Shown here in pieces: positions 17,901-27,334 of a stretch of DNA of 64,000 nucleotides. The notes under the pieces were generated by a model that had not been told where the DNA came from, did no database searches, and saw only the letters and a list, made by a program, of their open reading frames with translations. Each line of letters opens with the position of its first letter. Positions within the stretch are counted from its first letter, which is position 1. The stretch is from Synechococcus sp. PCC 7336. GTDB taxonomy: Bacteria > Cyanobacteriota > Cyanobacteriia > Thermostichales > PCC-7336. The stretch spans positions 1,473,268-1,537,267 of the forward strand of contig NZ_CM001776.1 in NCBI RefSeq assembly GCF_000332275.1, in the 5' to 3' direction. The position numbers were made by a program, and so were the translations under genes.

Positions 17901-20900
17901 CTCACGTTACCTGAGGATACTGTCACCACGGCTGTCGATGTCTTTCTCTTATTTGACGATACGGGTAGCTTTGCCAGCACAGCGCCGACACTAGTGTCTC
18001 AGTTCCCGAATGTGATTGACCAACTGGATATCTTGCTACCCAACATCGATTTTGGTTACGGCGTCGGGCGGTTTGAGGATTACTTTGGCTCTGACAAATC
18101 TTTTGTGCTCAACCAACCCATTATTAATACCAACACGACTGGCTTCAGTGACGCGATCGCCGACGCCCTCAACCGTCGTGCCCCAGGAGGAGGGGGAGAT
18201 GGTCCCGAATCGTTGATTGAAAGTCTATTTCAAGTGGCTACAGGTGCGGGCTTCGATACTGATGGCGATGGCGATACCACCGATCGCGGCCCTGCTGGTT
18301 CCAACGACGCTCAATTGCTCGGTGGTGGCGACATTCCAGCCTTCGATACGTTTGAGCCGAACGCTGGTTTGAATGTCTTAGCTCCCAGCGGCAGGTTGGG
18401 TGGAGTGGGTTTTAGAGAAGGAGCCTTGCCGATTATTTTGGCCGCCACGGATGTCGGGACTGCCTATCAACCGGATGGGACCACGACGATTACTGGCAGT
18501 GGTGGTGTAACATTGCCGATCTCTGAGTTTCTCAGCAGCTCTCGCGGCTCTACCCCTGGAGGTCGCGGGGCTACGATTCAAGGCACAGTCGATGCTTTAA
18601 ACGACTTAGGAGCTTTGGTGATTGGATTGGGCACGGGCACCTCAGCGACCTCTGCTCCCCGCCGAACTTTGCAAGCCTTATCGATTGTGACAGGGGCGGT
18701 GAACGGATCTTCTGAGGCGATCGAGAGTGGCATTTCTGGCGATCCAGTTTCCCCAGACGATCCGTTCTATTTCTTAATCAACCGTTCTTCAGGAAGCAAT
18801 TTGGCCACAGGCATCGTGTCTGCTATTCAGTCGGCAGTGACTGCAGTTGATTTCGATATTGATGTCATCCCATCCGATCCGACGGTTTCGGTGACGAATC
18901 TAACTGGCGTGGTTGCAGGGATAGGAACTGGCGAGACTGCTACCTTCGAGCTTGAGTTTGCAGGGGAGAGCACGGCGCGAGCCTTTGACTTGCAGTTTGT
19001 TCGAGCGGGCACGGAAACCGTACTGGGCTCCATTCCCGTCACTATCAATAACGATTATTTCTACGACACTGACGCCATCGATCCCGATGGGGATATCCTT
19101 ACCTACAGTCTGTTAGAGGCCCCCGACGGAGCCACGATTGATGCCGCCAGCGGTCTGATTGCCTTTGAACCCACTCAAAATGGCGAGTTTGACTTCACCG
19201 TGCAAGTGGAAGATGGGCGCGGCGGCTTCGACAGTCAAACTTACATGTTAGACGTGACCGGCATTGCTCCCGGCAGCATTAGCGGCACCAAATTCAACGA
19301 TCTAGACGCAGACGGCATCTTGGACGATGTCGAAGTGCCCGTCGAGCCAGGCTTACCGGGAGTGACCATCTTCCTCGACGACAATGGCAACAATCAGCGG
19401 GACGATGGGGAACGGTTTACCACCACCGATGCCAATGGCAATTACACGTTCTCCGGTCTGTTGCCCGGAACTTACACGGTCGCGGAAGAGCTCCAACCGG
19501 GTTGGGAACAGACAGCCCCTACCGGATTCACCCACGAGGTCGTGGTGGCCTCCAGCCAAGCGGTAACAGACATCAATTTCGGCAACCGCGAAGTACCGCT
19601 CGCCCCCAACCAATCGCCAGAATTTGTCACAGAGCCAGATACGGCTGATATTTTTGCAGGGGATTTCTTCAGATACGAGGCGCGGGCAGAAGATCCTGAG
19701 CGCGAGCGGCTCACCTACGATTTAGCCTTGGCTCCTGCCGGTGCATTGGTCAATCCAGAAACGGGCTTGGTGTTGTGGCAAACTCGACCGGAGCAAATTG
19801 GCCTGCAGAATTTTGTCTTGCGGGTACAGGATGAAAGCGGCGGTGTGGAATTGCAAGCGTTCCAATTAGTGGTGCAACCGCCCAATATCGCCCCCACGAT
19901 TACTTCGGCTCCTCCAGTGCAGGCGATCGCCGAGCTGCCCTTCCAATATCAAGTGCTGGCCCAAGATGCCGATGGCACCGTAGTCGAATATCGCCTCGAT
20001 AGTGCTCCGGCAGGCGTGGCGATCGAGCCGACCACTGGCCTGGTGAGCTGGACCCCCAGCGCCGCTCAAATCGGTCCGACCACGGTTGAAGTGACGGCGA
20101 TCGACGATCGCGCTGCTGAAGTCAGCCAAACCTTCAGCCTCGACGTGGTAGCCGCTGCCCCCAACGATGCCCCCGCGATCGTTTCCACCCCGCGCACCAG
20201 CACGCAGGTGGGTTCGCCCTACTTCTACACAGTCCAAGCCAACGACCCCAACGGCGACCCCCTCAGCTTCACCCTGCTCGACGCCCCCGCAGGCATGACC
20301 GTCGATGCACAAGGCAATCTCGCTTGGCTGCCCACCCCCGACCAATTTGGCGACAACACCGTCACGGTTGAAGTGAGTGACGGTCGGGGCGGCATCGCGC
20401 AACAGAGCTTCACCCTCTCAGTGGTGGCCCAGCGCCTCAATCAAACCCCCGAGATTACCTCGGTTCCCACCAGCTTCAGCGCCACCCTCGGGAACGAATA
20501 TGTCTATGACGCAGTGGGGATCGATGCCGATGGCGATCGCCTTTTCTGGAGTCTAGAAACCGCCCCCCTCGGTTTATCGTTAGACCCCCAAACCGGCACC
20601 CTACGCTGGACCCCCACCGCCGATCTCGTCGGTCGCCACGAAGTCATCCTGCAGGCCACCGACAGTCAGGGAGCCTTTGTCAGTCAAGGGTTTACCCTCA
20701 CCGTTCGCGGTGCCAATCTCCCCCCCGAAATCCTCTCGCCTCCCCTCACTCAAGCAGCATTGGGGCTCCCCTATGCCTACGCCGTCGTAGCACGAGATGA
20801 GGAAGAGGATGCCATTAGCTTCGCGTTGGAATCGGCTCCAGCGGGCATGACCATTGACGGCCAAACCGGTTTGATTAGCTGGACGCCCGATACCCTCGGT

Positions 20901-23900
20901 CCGGTCGAGGTGACGGTAGCGGCGAGTGACAGTCAGGGAGCCATTAGTCGCCAGAGTTACACCCTGGCAGTGACGGAAACGGCAGCGAACCAAGCGCCTG
21001 CCATCACCTCTCAGCCGATCTTTGTGGCAACGCCAGATACCCCCTACAGCTATCAAGTCACTGCTGCCGATCCCGATGCGGGGGATACTCTCACCTTCCA
21101 GTTGTTGGAGGGACCGGCGGGAATGGCGATCGATCCGGCCACCGGGCTCTTGAGTTGGGACCCAACTGCTTTAGATATCGGCACGTTTAGCGTGTCGGTG
21201 GAGGTGGTGGACGCTGGCGGTTTGGCTGGGGCTCAGCAATATACGCTGACGGTGTTGCCCAATACTGCTCCGGTGATTCTTTCCGCTCCGGTGACGCAAG
21301 CGGCGGCAGGACAGATCTATCGTTACGACCTGCGAGCAGCAGACCCCGATGGAGATGCGGTGCAGTTTGAGTTGCTGCAGGCACCAGCTGGCTTGACGAT
21401 TGATGGGTTGGGTCGCATTCGCTGGGAGCCCGGATTGGCGGATGCCGGTCCAGCCACTGTGGAAGTTCGGGCGACGGACGGGCGCGGCGGGATTGCCACG
21501 CAGCTTTTCGAGCTGACGGTGGCGGTGGACGATATTGTGCCGACGGTGGATGTGTTCCCCAGTCTTCGTCCGGTGGGAGTTGGGGAGAGTGTGACGCTGT
21601 TTGCGACTGCTGCGGACAATGTGGGGGTAGAATCGCTCAGTTTGACGGTGAATGGGGTGGCGGTGCCTCTGGATTTGAATGGGTTCTATACGTTTGCGCC
21701 GGAGGTGGCGGGGGATGTGGTGGCGATCGCTACGGCCACGGATGCGGCGGGGAATAGTTCTCAGGCTCAGACGAGCTTTCAGGCGATCGACTTTAGCGAT
21801 GTGGAAGCGCCTGTCATCGATCTGCCAGACTTGTCAGATTTAATAATCACCGCGCCCACCGACATTATCGGTACGGTGAGTGACGACAACTTGCAGTTCT
21901 ACACGCTCTCGGTTGCCCCCATTGGCACTGAGAACTTCCAGGAAATCTTCCGAGGGACGACCCCAGTGGTGGATGGAGTGTTGGGGAGTTTTGACCCGAC
22001 TTTGTTGCAGAACGATGCTTACACATTGCGATTGGAGGCAGTTGATGCGGGAGGTAATTCTATTTCAGTCGATCGCACCGTCAACGTCGCGGGCGATCTG
22101 AAACTCGGAAACTTCCAGCTATCCTTTACGGATTTAGAGATCCCCATTGCAGGGATACCCATTACTATCACTCGGACCTACGACACCCTGACTTCCAATA
22201 TTAGTGATGACTTCGGCTTTGGTTGGCGACTGGAATTCCGCGACACCAACCTGCAGACCAGTCTGGGCCGAGACGAAGTATTCGAGCAATTCGGCATCCG
22301 AACACAAGCCTTTGACGAACGCACTCGTGTTTACATCACATTGCCGGGCGGTCAGAGACAAGCTTTCACCTTTGCACCTACAATCGATCCCATCTCTGCA
22401 TTCTTCCCCTCCATCGGGGGAGGAGACCCTACCTTGTTCAAGCCCGCCTTTATTGGAGATGCTGGAGTCACAAGCACTCTAGAGGTTGAAGATGTTCGAT
22501 TAGGTCGCGCTGCAGACGGAACCTTCTTTGGACTCAATGGCAGTGGGTACAATCCGGCAGATGCCGCGTCGGGGTTTGGCGGTTTTTATAAGCTCACGAC
22601 CAAAGAGGGCGCAATCTACCGAATTGATGCCAATACCGGTGATGTGGAGACCATTACCGATCCTAACGGGAACACCATTACCTTTACTGACGCTGGAGTG
22701 GCTAGCTCCACAGGACAGGCGATTGACTTCGAACGGGATGCCAACAACCGAGTGGCAGCTATCCTCGACCCACTTGGAGAACGCATTCTTTATGAGTACG
22801 ATGTGGAGGGAGATTTGATCGCCGTCACCAATCGAGAAGAGAATACAACTCAATTTAACTATTTAGACACGAGAACCCATTTCTTAGATGAAGTCATCGA
22901 TCCGTCAGGCAATCCTGGTGCGCGTATCAACTATGACGAACAGGGCCGTCTACAACAGGTTTTAGATGTTAACGGAGAAGCAACTCTATTCAGTTTCGAT
23001 CCCAATAATTCAGTTCAAGATATTACAGATATTTTTGGGACTACTCGTATATACGAATATGATGAACGGGGCAATATCCTAACCGAGATCGATCCGACCA
23101 ACACAATCGTTCGACGTAAGTATGATATCAACAACAACATTATTGAGGAAATTGTCTCGACAGGCCCCTCTGAATCGGACGTGCAAGTTACAACCTTCAC
23201 CTACGATAATCTCAGCAACCGCTTGAGTAGAACTAATCCTCTTGGAGAAACAGATCTCTATACCTATACCTCCGGCAGTCAACTGACAAGTCGAGTCAAT
23301 CCATTAGGCCACTCAACACTGTTTGAATACGATGATAATGGCAATTTAAGGTTGAGACAAGATGCAGAAGGTAACATTACAATATATAACTATGATAGTC
23401 GTGGGAACCTTTTAGTTGTTGACGAAGGAACTGCTGGTATTACAACCTTTACCTACGATCGCTTTAACAATGTTGAGTCTGAAACTGACGCACTTGGCAA
23501 TACAACTATCTTTACTTACGACCTAAATGGAAATCAACTCACTGAATCAAGGATAGCCACTACTCCAGAGGGAGTGAGGACAATACTTTCGAGAACAGAA
23601 TATGATAGAGAAGGGAATATAGTTTTAAGTGTTAATCCAGAGGGCGAGGAAACTCGCTCTGAATACGATGCAAATGGAAGAAGAGTCACAGAGATAGATG
23701 CTCTCGGGCGTCGAACAAATTTTGTTTACGACGAGAAGGGGAATCTCATTGAAACAATTTTCCCAGACAATACCCCTGAAAATCTGAGTGACAATCCAAG
23801 AATTCAATCTGGTTTCAATGCAGCTGGCAATCAAATAGGGTTTATCGACCGTGAAAATAATATATTTGGCTATACATATTCCGCTATCGATCAAATTTCA

Positions 23901-26489
23901 AGCTTTATTTTGCCTGACAATTCTCCCGAAGATCTAAATGACAACGATCGCTTTTCCATTGATTACGATATAACGGGATTGGTATCCCAAATCACTCATC
24001 CAAACGATCGGATTACAGAGCTAGAATATGATTTAGCAGGACGACTGGTAACAACTCGTGAATTTGTCAGTGAGGGGCTATTCGCAGAATTTAATGTTAT
24101 TTATGATGCTGATGGCAGAGAGATTGCCAGGATAAATCCGCTAGGAGAAAAAACGGAGTTCATTTATGACAATCTCGATCGACTGATTGAAACTATTTAT
24201 CCTGATTTAAGCCGTGAAACCAGAGAATACGATCGTTCAGGCAATCTCTTAGGTATTGTCGATCGCAATGGAGACAGTACAAGATTTGAATATGATTTAC
24301 TAAATCGTGTTACTGCTGTCGTCAACCCTCTCGGTCATCGCACCGAGTATGAATACGATGAAGTTGGCAATCTCATTCTCCAACGAGATTCTAATGAGAA
24401 TGAAACTCGGTTTGAATACGATGGCATAGGTCGCCAAACGGCGATTGTTCTGCCCTTGAGCCAGCGCAGCCAGACTGTCTATGATGATGTAGGAAATGTC
24501 ATTCAGAGAATTGATTTTAATGGAGAGACAACCAACTTTGAATACAATGCAGAAAATCTTCTAACAGGTATCGACTTCTTATCTGAAGGCCGTACCCTAG
24601 AATTCACCTACACGCCTAATGGCCGAAGAGGCACGGCAATTGACGAACGCGGCACCACTATTTATGAGTATGATGCCCAAGGCAATATTATCTCTCGCAC
24701 AGAGCCTGATGGCAGGAATGTCAGTTACACCTACGATACATCTGGGAATGTGACAAGTGTAACCACCGGTTCTGGTACAACTCAATATGTCTACGATCTC
24801 CTCAATCGATTGGATACTGTTACTCGAAATGGTGAAATTACAGATTATGATTACGATCTCACTGGTAATATCACCCGCATTAAGTATCCAAATGGAATTA
24901 TCGAGTCAAGAGAATACGATAGAGAAAGTCGTGTTACCTCTATAAACAGTCAAACACAGGCAGGTAATATTCTTGCCAGCTATCAGTATACCTATGATGC
25001 TGCTGGCAACATTACATCCGTTGAAGAGCTAGATGGACGGATTGTTACCTATACCTATGATGAGCTCAATCAGCTCCTTCGAGAAGAGATCCAAGATCCT
25101 ATTTCTGGCAATAGAACACTTGAATATACTTACGATAAAGTCGGCAACCGACGGTCACTAGTAGATTCTATCGTTGGTAACATCAGCTATGTCTATGACG
25201 ATAACGATCGCTTGATTTTAGAAATTGAGCCTGACAATACAATCGCTTACTCCTATGACGAAAATGGCAATTTACTAAGATCTGAAGGGTTAGATGGCAA
25301 CAGCAATCAATATACATGGAACTCCCAAAATCAACTAGTTCAAGTGGAATCCTTACTAGCTGGAGAGATCCAGACAGTTGTGCAATATTCCTACGATGCT
25401 GATGGTATTCGTATTGCAACCAATGTTAATGGTGAAGAGATTCGATACCTTATAGATAATAGTCAAGAGTTCGAGCAGGTGCTGGAGGAGTATACTCCAG
25501 ATCTGACTACATTGAGATCGTATGTACACGGCCTATCTAGAATCTCTGAAAGTGAAGACGGTGTTTCGACATTCTTATTACATGACGAGCACAGTGGTAT
25601 TAGGCAAATAACCGATGGAAATGGTCAAGTTCTACAGGAATATGCTTACGATGCTTATGGCAACCCTTCTATTGATGCCGATCGACCAGTAAATGAATTT
25701 CTTTATCAAGGTGAGGCTTACGATGAAGCAGTCGATTTGCAATATCTCCGAGCCCGCTATTACGATCCATCTATTGGACGATTTATCAGCACCGATCCTT
25801 TCCCAGGATTTATCCAAGTTCCACAATCTCGACATAAATATCTCTATGCTAATAACAATCCAGTCAATATCACGGATCCAAGTGGATTGATCTCTACTAC
25901 AGGGCAGGCGAGTGCAGCGCTAGGTGTGCTACAAATTATCCTAGGAACTTACCTTGCTGCAATTGGCTTATCGGTTGCACAAAGTGCGGTAACAAGCTTG
26001 GGTGGTGGTAACGTTGAGTGGACAGGTACTCTCACTCTTGGGAGCACAGGGCCATTATTACCTCAGTTACCTGGGATCAGCGTATTTGAAGGTGAAGGTA
26101 GTTTGCGCGGAACTGCTCAAGGCCAATCTACAACTGTTGAAGTATTCTCAAATCGATGGTTTCAAATTACATCTGGTGTCACAGGCTTACCATCAGCGCC
26201 ATTACCAGATATTCCTTCTTTTACCTCAACGAGGAAAGCTACTTTATTCTCTCCAGGTTTTATTGGGGCTCAAGCAGGAGCCCTAACAGGTGGAGCCACT
26301 TTTATAAGTGGGCGGGCGGGGCTAGCCTCTGGTGGAGCAATAGAACTTGGGTTTGGCATTGGGAACTTTGCTGATGGCTTCGATCAAAGTTTCAGTCGAA
26401 CCGATAATGTTTCATTAAGTACAAGAGTTGGTTTTTCACTTCCACTTGGTAAGCCAGATAATGATTTTGATGTTCGTGTTACGATGTGA
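14946..26489 (+). CDS. Giant modular RHS/YD-repeat protein with variable C-terminal tail
   Basis: 3,847 residues without an obvious signal peptide. Visible order: a Ser/Gly-rich acidic N-terminus (1-160); a beta-helix/adhesin-like region rich in Asn and Gly (~160-600); two Ig-like repeats (~753-940); a VWA-like domain with a DDTGS metal-site motif near 1004; another Ig-like unit; an SdrD-B-like domain (~1443-1545, GVTIFLDDNGNNQRDDGE); seven Ig-like repeats of about 92 residues (~1554-2195); a DUF6531-like entry (LGNFQLSFTDLEIP); many YD repeats (~2590-3590); and the RHS core (QYLRARYYDPSIGRFISTDPF). The tail (~200 residues) starts right after DPSG near residue 3644. Such proteins form a shell around a C-terminal effector. 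The tail is unlike toxins I know. From about 22,900 base composition is distinctly more AT-rich. Confidence 0.9.
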   Translation: MPLSDSPLNTGGASIASGLVLNDELPSGSLLEQASLEGNPFSSAAEFASPVGFSGPTSGDLELAGSFEGEAIPFELEDPNQLFPTAPSSSGSGSPGNSFLSSLGSEAAATSPDALAGEGTLALLEGDVGFVTAAIAEPSSGATLSLATTSDSSLASASLTTSQTIELPQQGFSVVAEGQLFINTGGDFDGQPLDPSDDALIYAAGGFTINSRPVLPVERDANGDTVTDANGLPILIEGAIAVAANVTTLNAPTDLYSNLVPPQIVTEQTVTVSDWQQLRDSRLAELPVDIPTVTRLSNLNTVADFESAVPSGASADNPTLLRIEQGGLTLPDGVSLSNAVLIVEAGAINFNGSATFEHVVLVANGGNVDLGGIQATGLEVYGSGTLNMNAQASFSGANSLAVGGSAQFNGRTATTEPADFVQVSALGNLTFNAVADTRAEFRTASDFTFNNSAQLVGSIGAKQNIFFNGDATVIGASVGDGDAIRLVEGSEFTVTAEQLLAIPEQPSLLRFTYDNLLFDTADPDSVNDAFEVALVDATGNPLVPAIGGDLSAFFNITEGLAIATGSGVTVNGQTVTVDLSGISPTAEANLIFRLVNNDEDTTTEVTIRNIELLGGGSGVAPSGVPEVATAALTTAIDFSGLEDVSASIRAEYGRTTWDIDGTRLFADLAALNRGGFDVGGRLLAVVENISSPDVRLQQFDGFTPEGLRYLDLTHLIEDGILSPDEVSGSRELVFLNPGQVQFDYDLTFLAQLNRAPEFVTQPDVEVVAGQSYRYDADAADLDGDALVYTLLTGPKGLTVDAATGLVSWETTAGDAGTHVVTLEVSDGRGGIDTQIYVLEVVGEIPNRPPVFVSTPVVDANVGLAYEYDADAVDADGDVLTYTLLDGPEGLAIDPGTGLIEWEPTSEQLGLRAVTVQVEDSRGGVAIQNYDILVQPDPENNAPIIISDPLTQFGLSGLANPATGDVNPDAIDLNLNVGESSTQTISLTLPEDTVTTAVDVFLLFDDTGSFASTAPTLVSQFPNVIDQLDILLPNIDFGYGVGRFEDYFGSDKSFVLNQPIINTNTTGFSDAIADALNRRAPGGGGDGPESLIESLFQVATGAGFDTDGDGDTTDRGPAGSNDAQLLGGGDIPAFDTFEPNAGLNVLAPSGRLGGVGFREGALPIILAATDVGTAYQPDGTTTITGSGGVTLPISEFLSSSRGSTPGGRGATIQGTVDALNDLGALVIGLGTGTSATSAPRRTLQALSIVTGAVNGSSEAIESGISGDPVSPDDPFYFLINRSSGSNLATGIVSAIQSAVTAVDFDIDVIPSDPTVSVTNLTGVVAGIGTGETATFELEFAGESTARAFDLQFVRAGTETVLGSIPVTINNDYFYDTDAIDPDGDILTYSLLEAPDGATIDAASGLIAFEPTQNGEFDFTVQVEDGRGGFDSQTYMLDVTGIAPGSISGTKFNDLDADGILDDVEVPVEPGLPGVTIFLDDNGNNQRDDGERFTTTDANGNYTFSGLLPGTYTVAEELQPGWEQTAPTGFTHEVVVASSQAVTDINFGNREVPLAPNQSPEFVTEPDTADIFAGDFFRYEARAEDPERERLTYDLALAPAGALVNPETGLVLWQTRPEQIGLQNFVLRVQDESGGVELQAFQLVVQPPNIAPTITSAPPVQAIAELPFQYQVLAQDADGTVVEYRLDSAPAGVAIEPTTGLVSWTPSAAQIGPTTVEVTAIDDRAAEVSQTFSLDVVAAAPNDAPAIVSTPRTSTQVGSPYFYTVQANDPNGDPLSFTLLDAPAGMTVDAQGNLAWLPTPDQFGDNTVTVEVSDGRGGIAQQSFTLSVVAQRLNQTPEITSVPTSFSATLGNEYVYDAVGIDADGDRLFWSLETAPLGLSLDPQTGTLRWTPTADLVGRHEVILQATDSQGAFVSQGFTLTVRGANLPPEILSPPLTQAALGLPYAYAVVARDEEEDAISFALESAPAGMTIDGQTGLISWTPDTLGPVEVTVAASDSQGAISRQSYTLAVTETAANQAPAITSQPIFVATPDTPYSYQVTAADPDAGDTLTFQLLEGPAGMAIDPATGLLSWDPTALDIGTFSVSVEVVDAGGLAGAQQYTLTVLPNTAPVILSAPVTQAAAGQIYRYDLRAADPDGDAVQFELLQAPAGLTIDGLGRIRWEPGLADAGPATVEVRATDGRGGIATQLFELTVAVDDIVPTVDVFPSLRPVGVGESVTLFATAADNVGVESLSLTVNGVAVPLDLNGFYTFAPEVAGDVVAIATATDAAGNSSQAQTSFQAIDFSDVEAPVIDLPDLSDLIITAPTDIIGTVSDDNLQFYTLSVAPIGTENFQEIFRGTTPVVDGVLGSFDPTLLQNDAYTLRLEAVDAGGNSISVDRTVNVAGDLKLGNFQLSFTDLEIPIAGIPITITRTYDTLTSNISDDFGFGWRLEFRDTNLQTSLGRDEVFEQFGIRTQAFDERTRVYITLPGGQRQAFTFAPTIDPISAFFPSIGGGDPTLFKPAFIGDAGVTSTLEVEDVRLGRAADGTFFGLNGSGYNPADAASGFGGFYKLTTKEGAIYRIDANTGDVETITDPNGNTITFTDAGVASSTGQAIDFERDANNRVAAILDPLGERILYEYDVEGDLIAVTNREENTTQFNYLDTRTHFLDEVIDPSGNPGARINYDEQGRLQQVLDVNGEATLFSFDPNNSVQDITDIFGTTRIYEYDERGNILTEIDPTNTIVRRKYDINNNIIEEIVSTGPSESDVQVTTFTYDNLSNRLSRTNPLGETDLYTYTSGSQLTSRVNPLGHSTLFEYDDNGNLRLRQDAEGNITIYNYDSRGNLLVVDEGTAGITTFTYDRFNNVESETDALGNTTIFTYDLNGNQLTESRIATTPEGVRTILSRTEYDREGNIVLSVNPEGEETRSEYDANGRRVTEIDALGRRTNFVYDEKGNLIETIFPDNTPENLSDNPRIQSGFNAAGNQIGFIDRENNIFGYTYSAIDQISSFILPDNSPEDLNDNDRFSIDYDITGLVSQITHPNDRITELEYDLAGRLVTTREFVSEGLFAEFNVIYDADGREIARINPLGEKTEFIYDNLDRLIETIYPDLSRETREYDRSGNLLGIVDRNGDSTRFEYDLLNRVTAVVNPLGHRTEYEYDEVGNLILQRDSNENETRFEYDGIGRQTAIVLPLSQRSQTVYDDVGNVIQRIDFNGETTNFEYNAENLLTGIDFLSEGRTLEFTYTPNGRRGTAIDERGTTIYEYDAQGNIISRTEPDGRNVSYTYDTSGNVTSVTTGSGTTQYVYDLLNRLDTVTRNGEITDYDYDLTGNITRIKYPNGIIESREYDRESRVTSINSQTQAGNILASYQYTYDAAGNITSVEELDGRIVTYTYDELNQLLREEIQDPISGNRTLEYTYDKVGNRRSLVDSIVGNISYVYDDNDRLILEIEPDNTIAYSYDENGNLLRSEGLDGNSNQYTWNSQNQLVQVESLLAGEIQTVVQYSYDADGIRIATNVNGEEIRYLIDNSQEFEQVLEEYTPDLTTLRSYVHGLSRISESEDGVSTFLLHDEHSGIRQITDGNGQVLQEYAYDAYGNPSIDADRPVNEFLYQGEAYDEAVDLQYLRARYYDPSIGRFISTDPFPGFIQVPQSRHKYLYANNNPVNITDPSGLISTTGQASAALGVLQIILGTYLAAIGLSVAQSAVTSLGGGNVEWTGTLTLGSTGPLLPQLPGISVFEGEGSLRGTAQGQSTTVEVFSNRWFQITSGVTGLPSAPLPDIPSFTSTRKATLFSPGFIGAQAGALTGGATFISGRAGLASGGAIELGFGIGNFADGFDQSFSRTDNVSLSTRVGFSLPLGKPDNDFDVRVTM

Positions 26490-26513
26490 GTTAAATTTTA
26501 CCTAGTAAATAAC

Positions 26514-27221
26514 ATGTATCTTAAAATATTTGATGATGGCTTACATTTGTGGAATGATTTGTCGCTCTATTTTAAATTCTTGCTAGTAGTCTACGTCGTT
26601 TCAGGTTCAGTATTAGGCTATCGCTATGTGTTTGGCACTATCATGAAGTACCGTGTATCAAAAGGCTTACTTCCTATTAGATTAAAAGAGTTTCCAGTCT
26701 ATCAAGCTGACAGGCAGAGATATGCAGAGATCAAAAATCGATGTGACAATTTCATTAACTTAACTCTTAATGGCCAATCTTCTATCCTTCGTCTGAGCTC
26801 CTCTGATATCAATGAGATGTTCTTAATGGGAAGAAGTCGTAGTAAGGCTTCGCCAGGGCGGCATGATTATTACAAGATCGAAGATGAGCGTATCATTCAA
26901 ACAACAATTGAATGGCCTGAGATTACTCGAGATGGATGTTATACGCAAAGAAGAGAAATCACTTTTTCACAAAGACAAGAGGATTGGATAGAGAACTCAC
27001 ATTTCTTTAACAGTCAAGATCATCTACTTAGTAGTCCTAAGGAATGCTATTCAAATGTAAGATTACGTGACTCAAAGATAGTTTCAAACGTTCTCGGAGT
27101 AACGCAATATACTGGAATCCTAAAAAGAACCGATCCAGAAAGATATGAAGAATATGCAAGACTGACAGAGTCTTTTAAAGAAGTAAAAATCAAAGATAAT
27201 ACTCTCACTTTTGTTTCATAG
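26514..27221 (+). CDS. Membrane-anchored protein, candidate immunity partner (copy A1)
   Basis: 235 residues, starting 24 bp after the RHS stop codon. One N-terminal membrane helix (FKFLLVVYVVSGSVLGYRYV) is followed by a cytoplasmic-looking domain. Motifs shared with the proteins at 27,335 and 47,443 are ILRLSSSDINEM, YYKI, IEWPEITRDGC and RREITFS. I do not recognise the family. The position directly behind a variable RHS tail, and a homologue behind a related tail elsewhere in the locus, suggest an immunity role; this is inference. AT-rich like the 3' part of the RHS gene. Confidence 0.7.
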   Translation: MYLKIFDDGLHLWNDLSLYFKFLLVVYVVSGSVLGYRYVFGTIMKYRVSKGLLPIRLKEFPVYQADRQRYAEIKNRCDNFINLTLNGQSSILRLSSSDINEMFLMGRSRSKASPGRHDYYKIEDERIIQTTIEWPEITRDGCYTQRREITFSQRQEDWIENSHFFNSQDHLLSSPKECYSNVRLRDSKIVSNVLGVTQYTGILKRTDPERYEEYARLTESFKEVKIKDNTLTFVS

Positions 27222-27334
27222 TTTACCGATCCTAAGAGCCGACTATAGCGATTCTAGATGAACTATAAATATCGAACCTTGATATCGCTGAGTTTCAGCT
27301 CTCGAAGCGTTTACAACTAATTTAGGATCGCTAT

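Noticed and set aside
22434-25886. YD repeats as a tandem DNA repeat array or CRISPR-like structure
   Set aside because: The periodicity is at protein level (degenerate YD units) and DNA copies differ strongly from one another.
14946-26489. Long minus-strand frames opposite the RHS genes
   Set aside because: They mirror the plus-strand repeats, recur identically in the orphan copies, lack start signals and have no family resemblance; shadows of the real frame.
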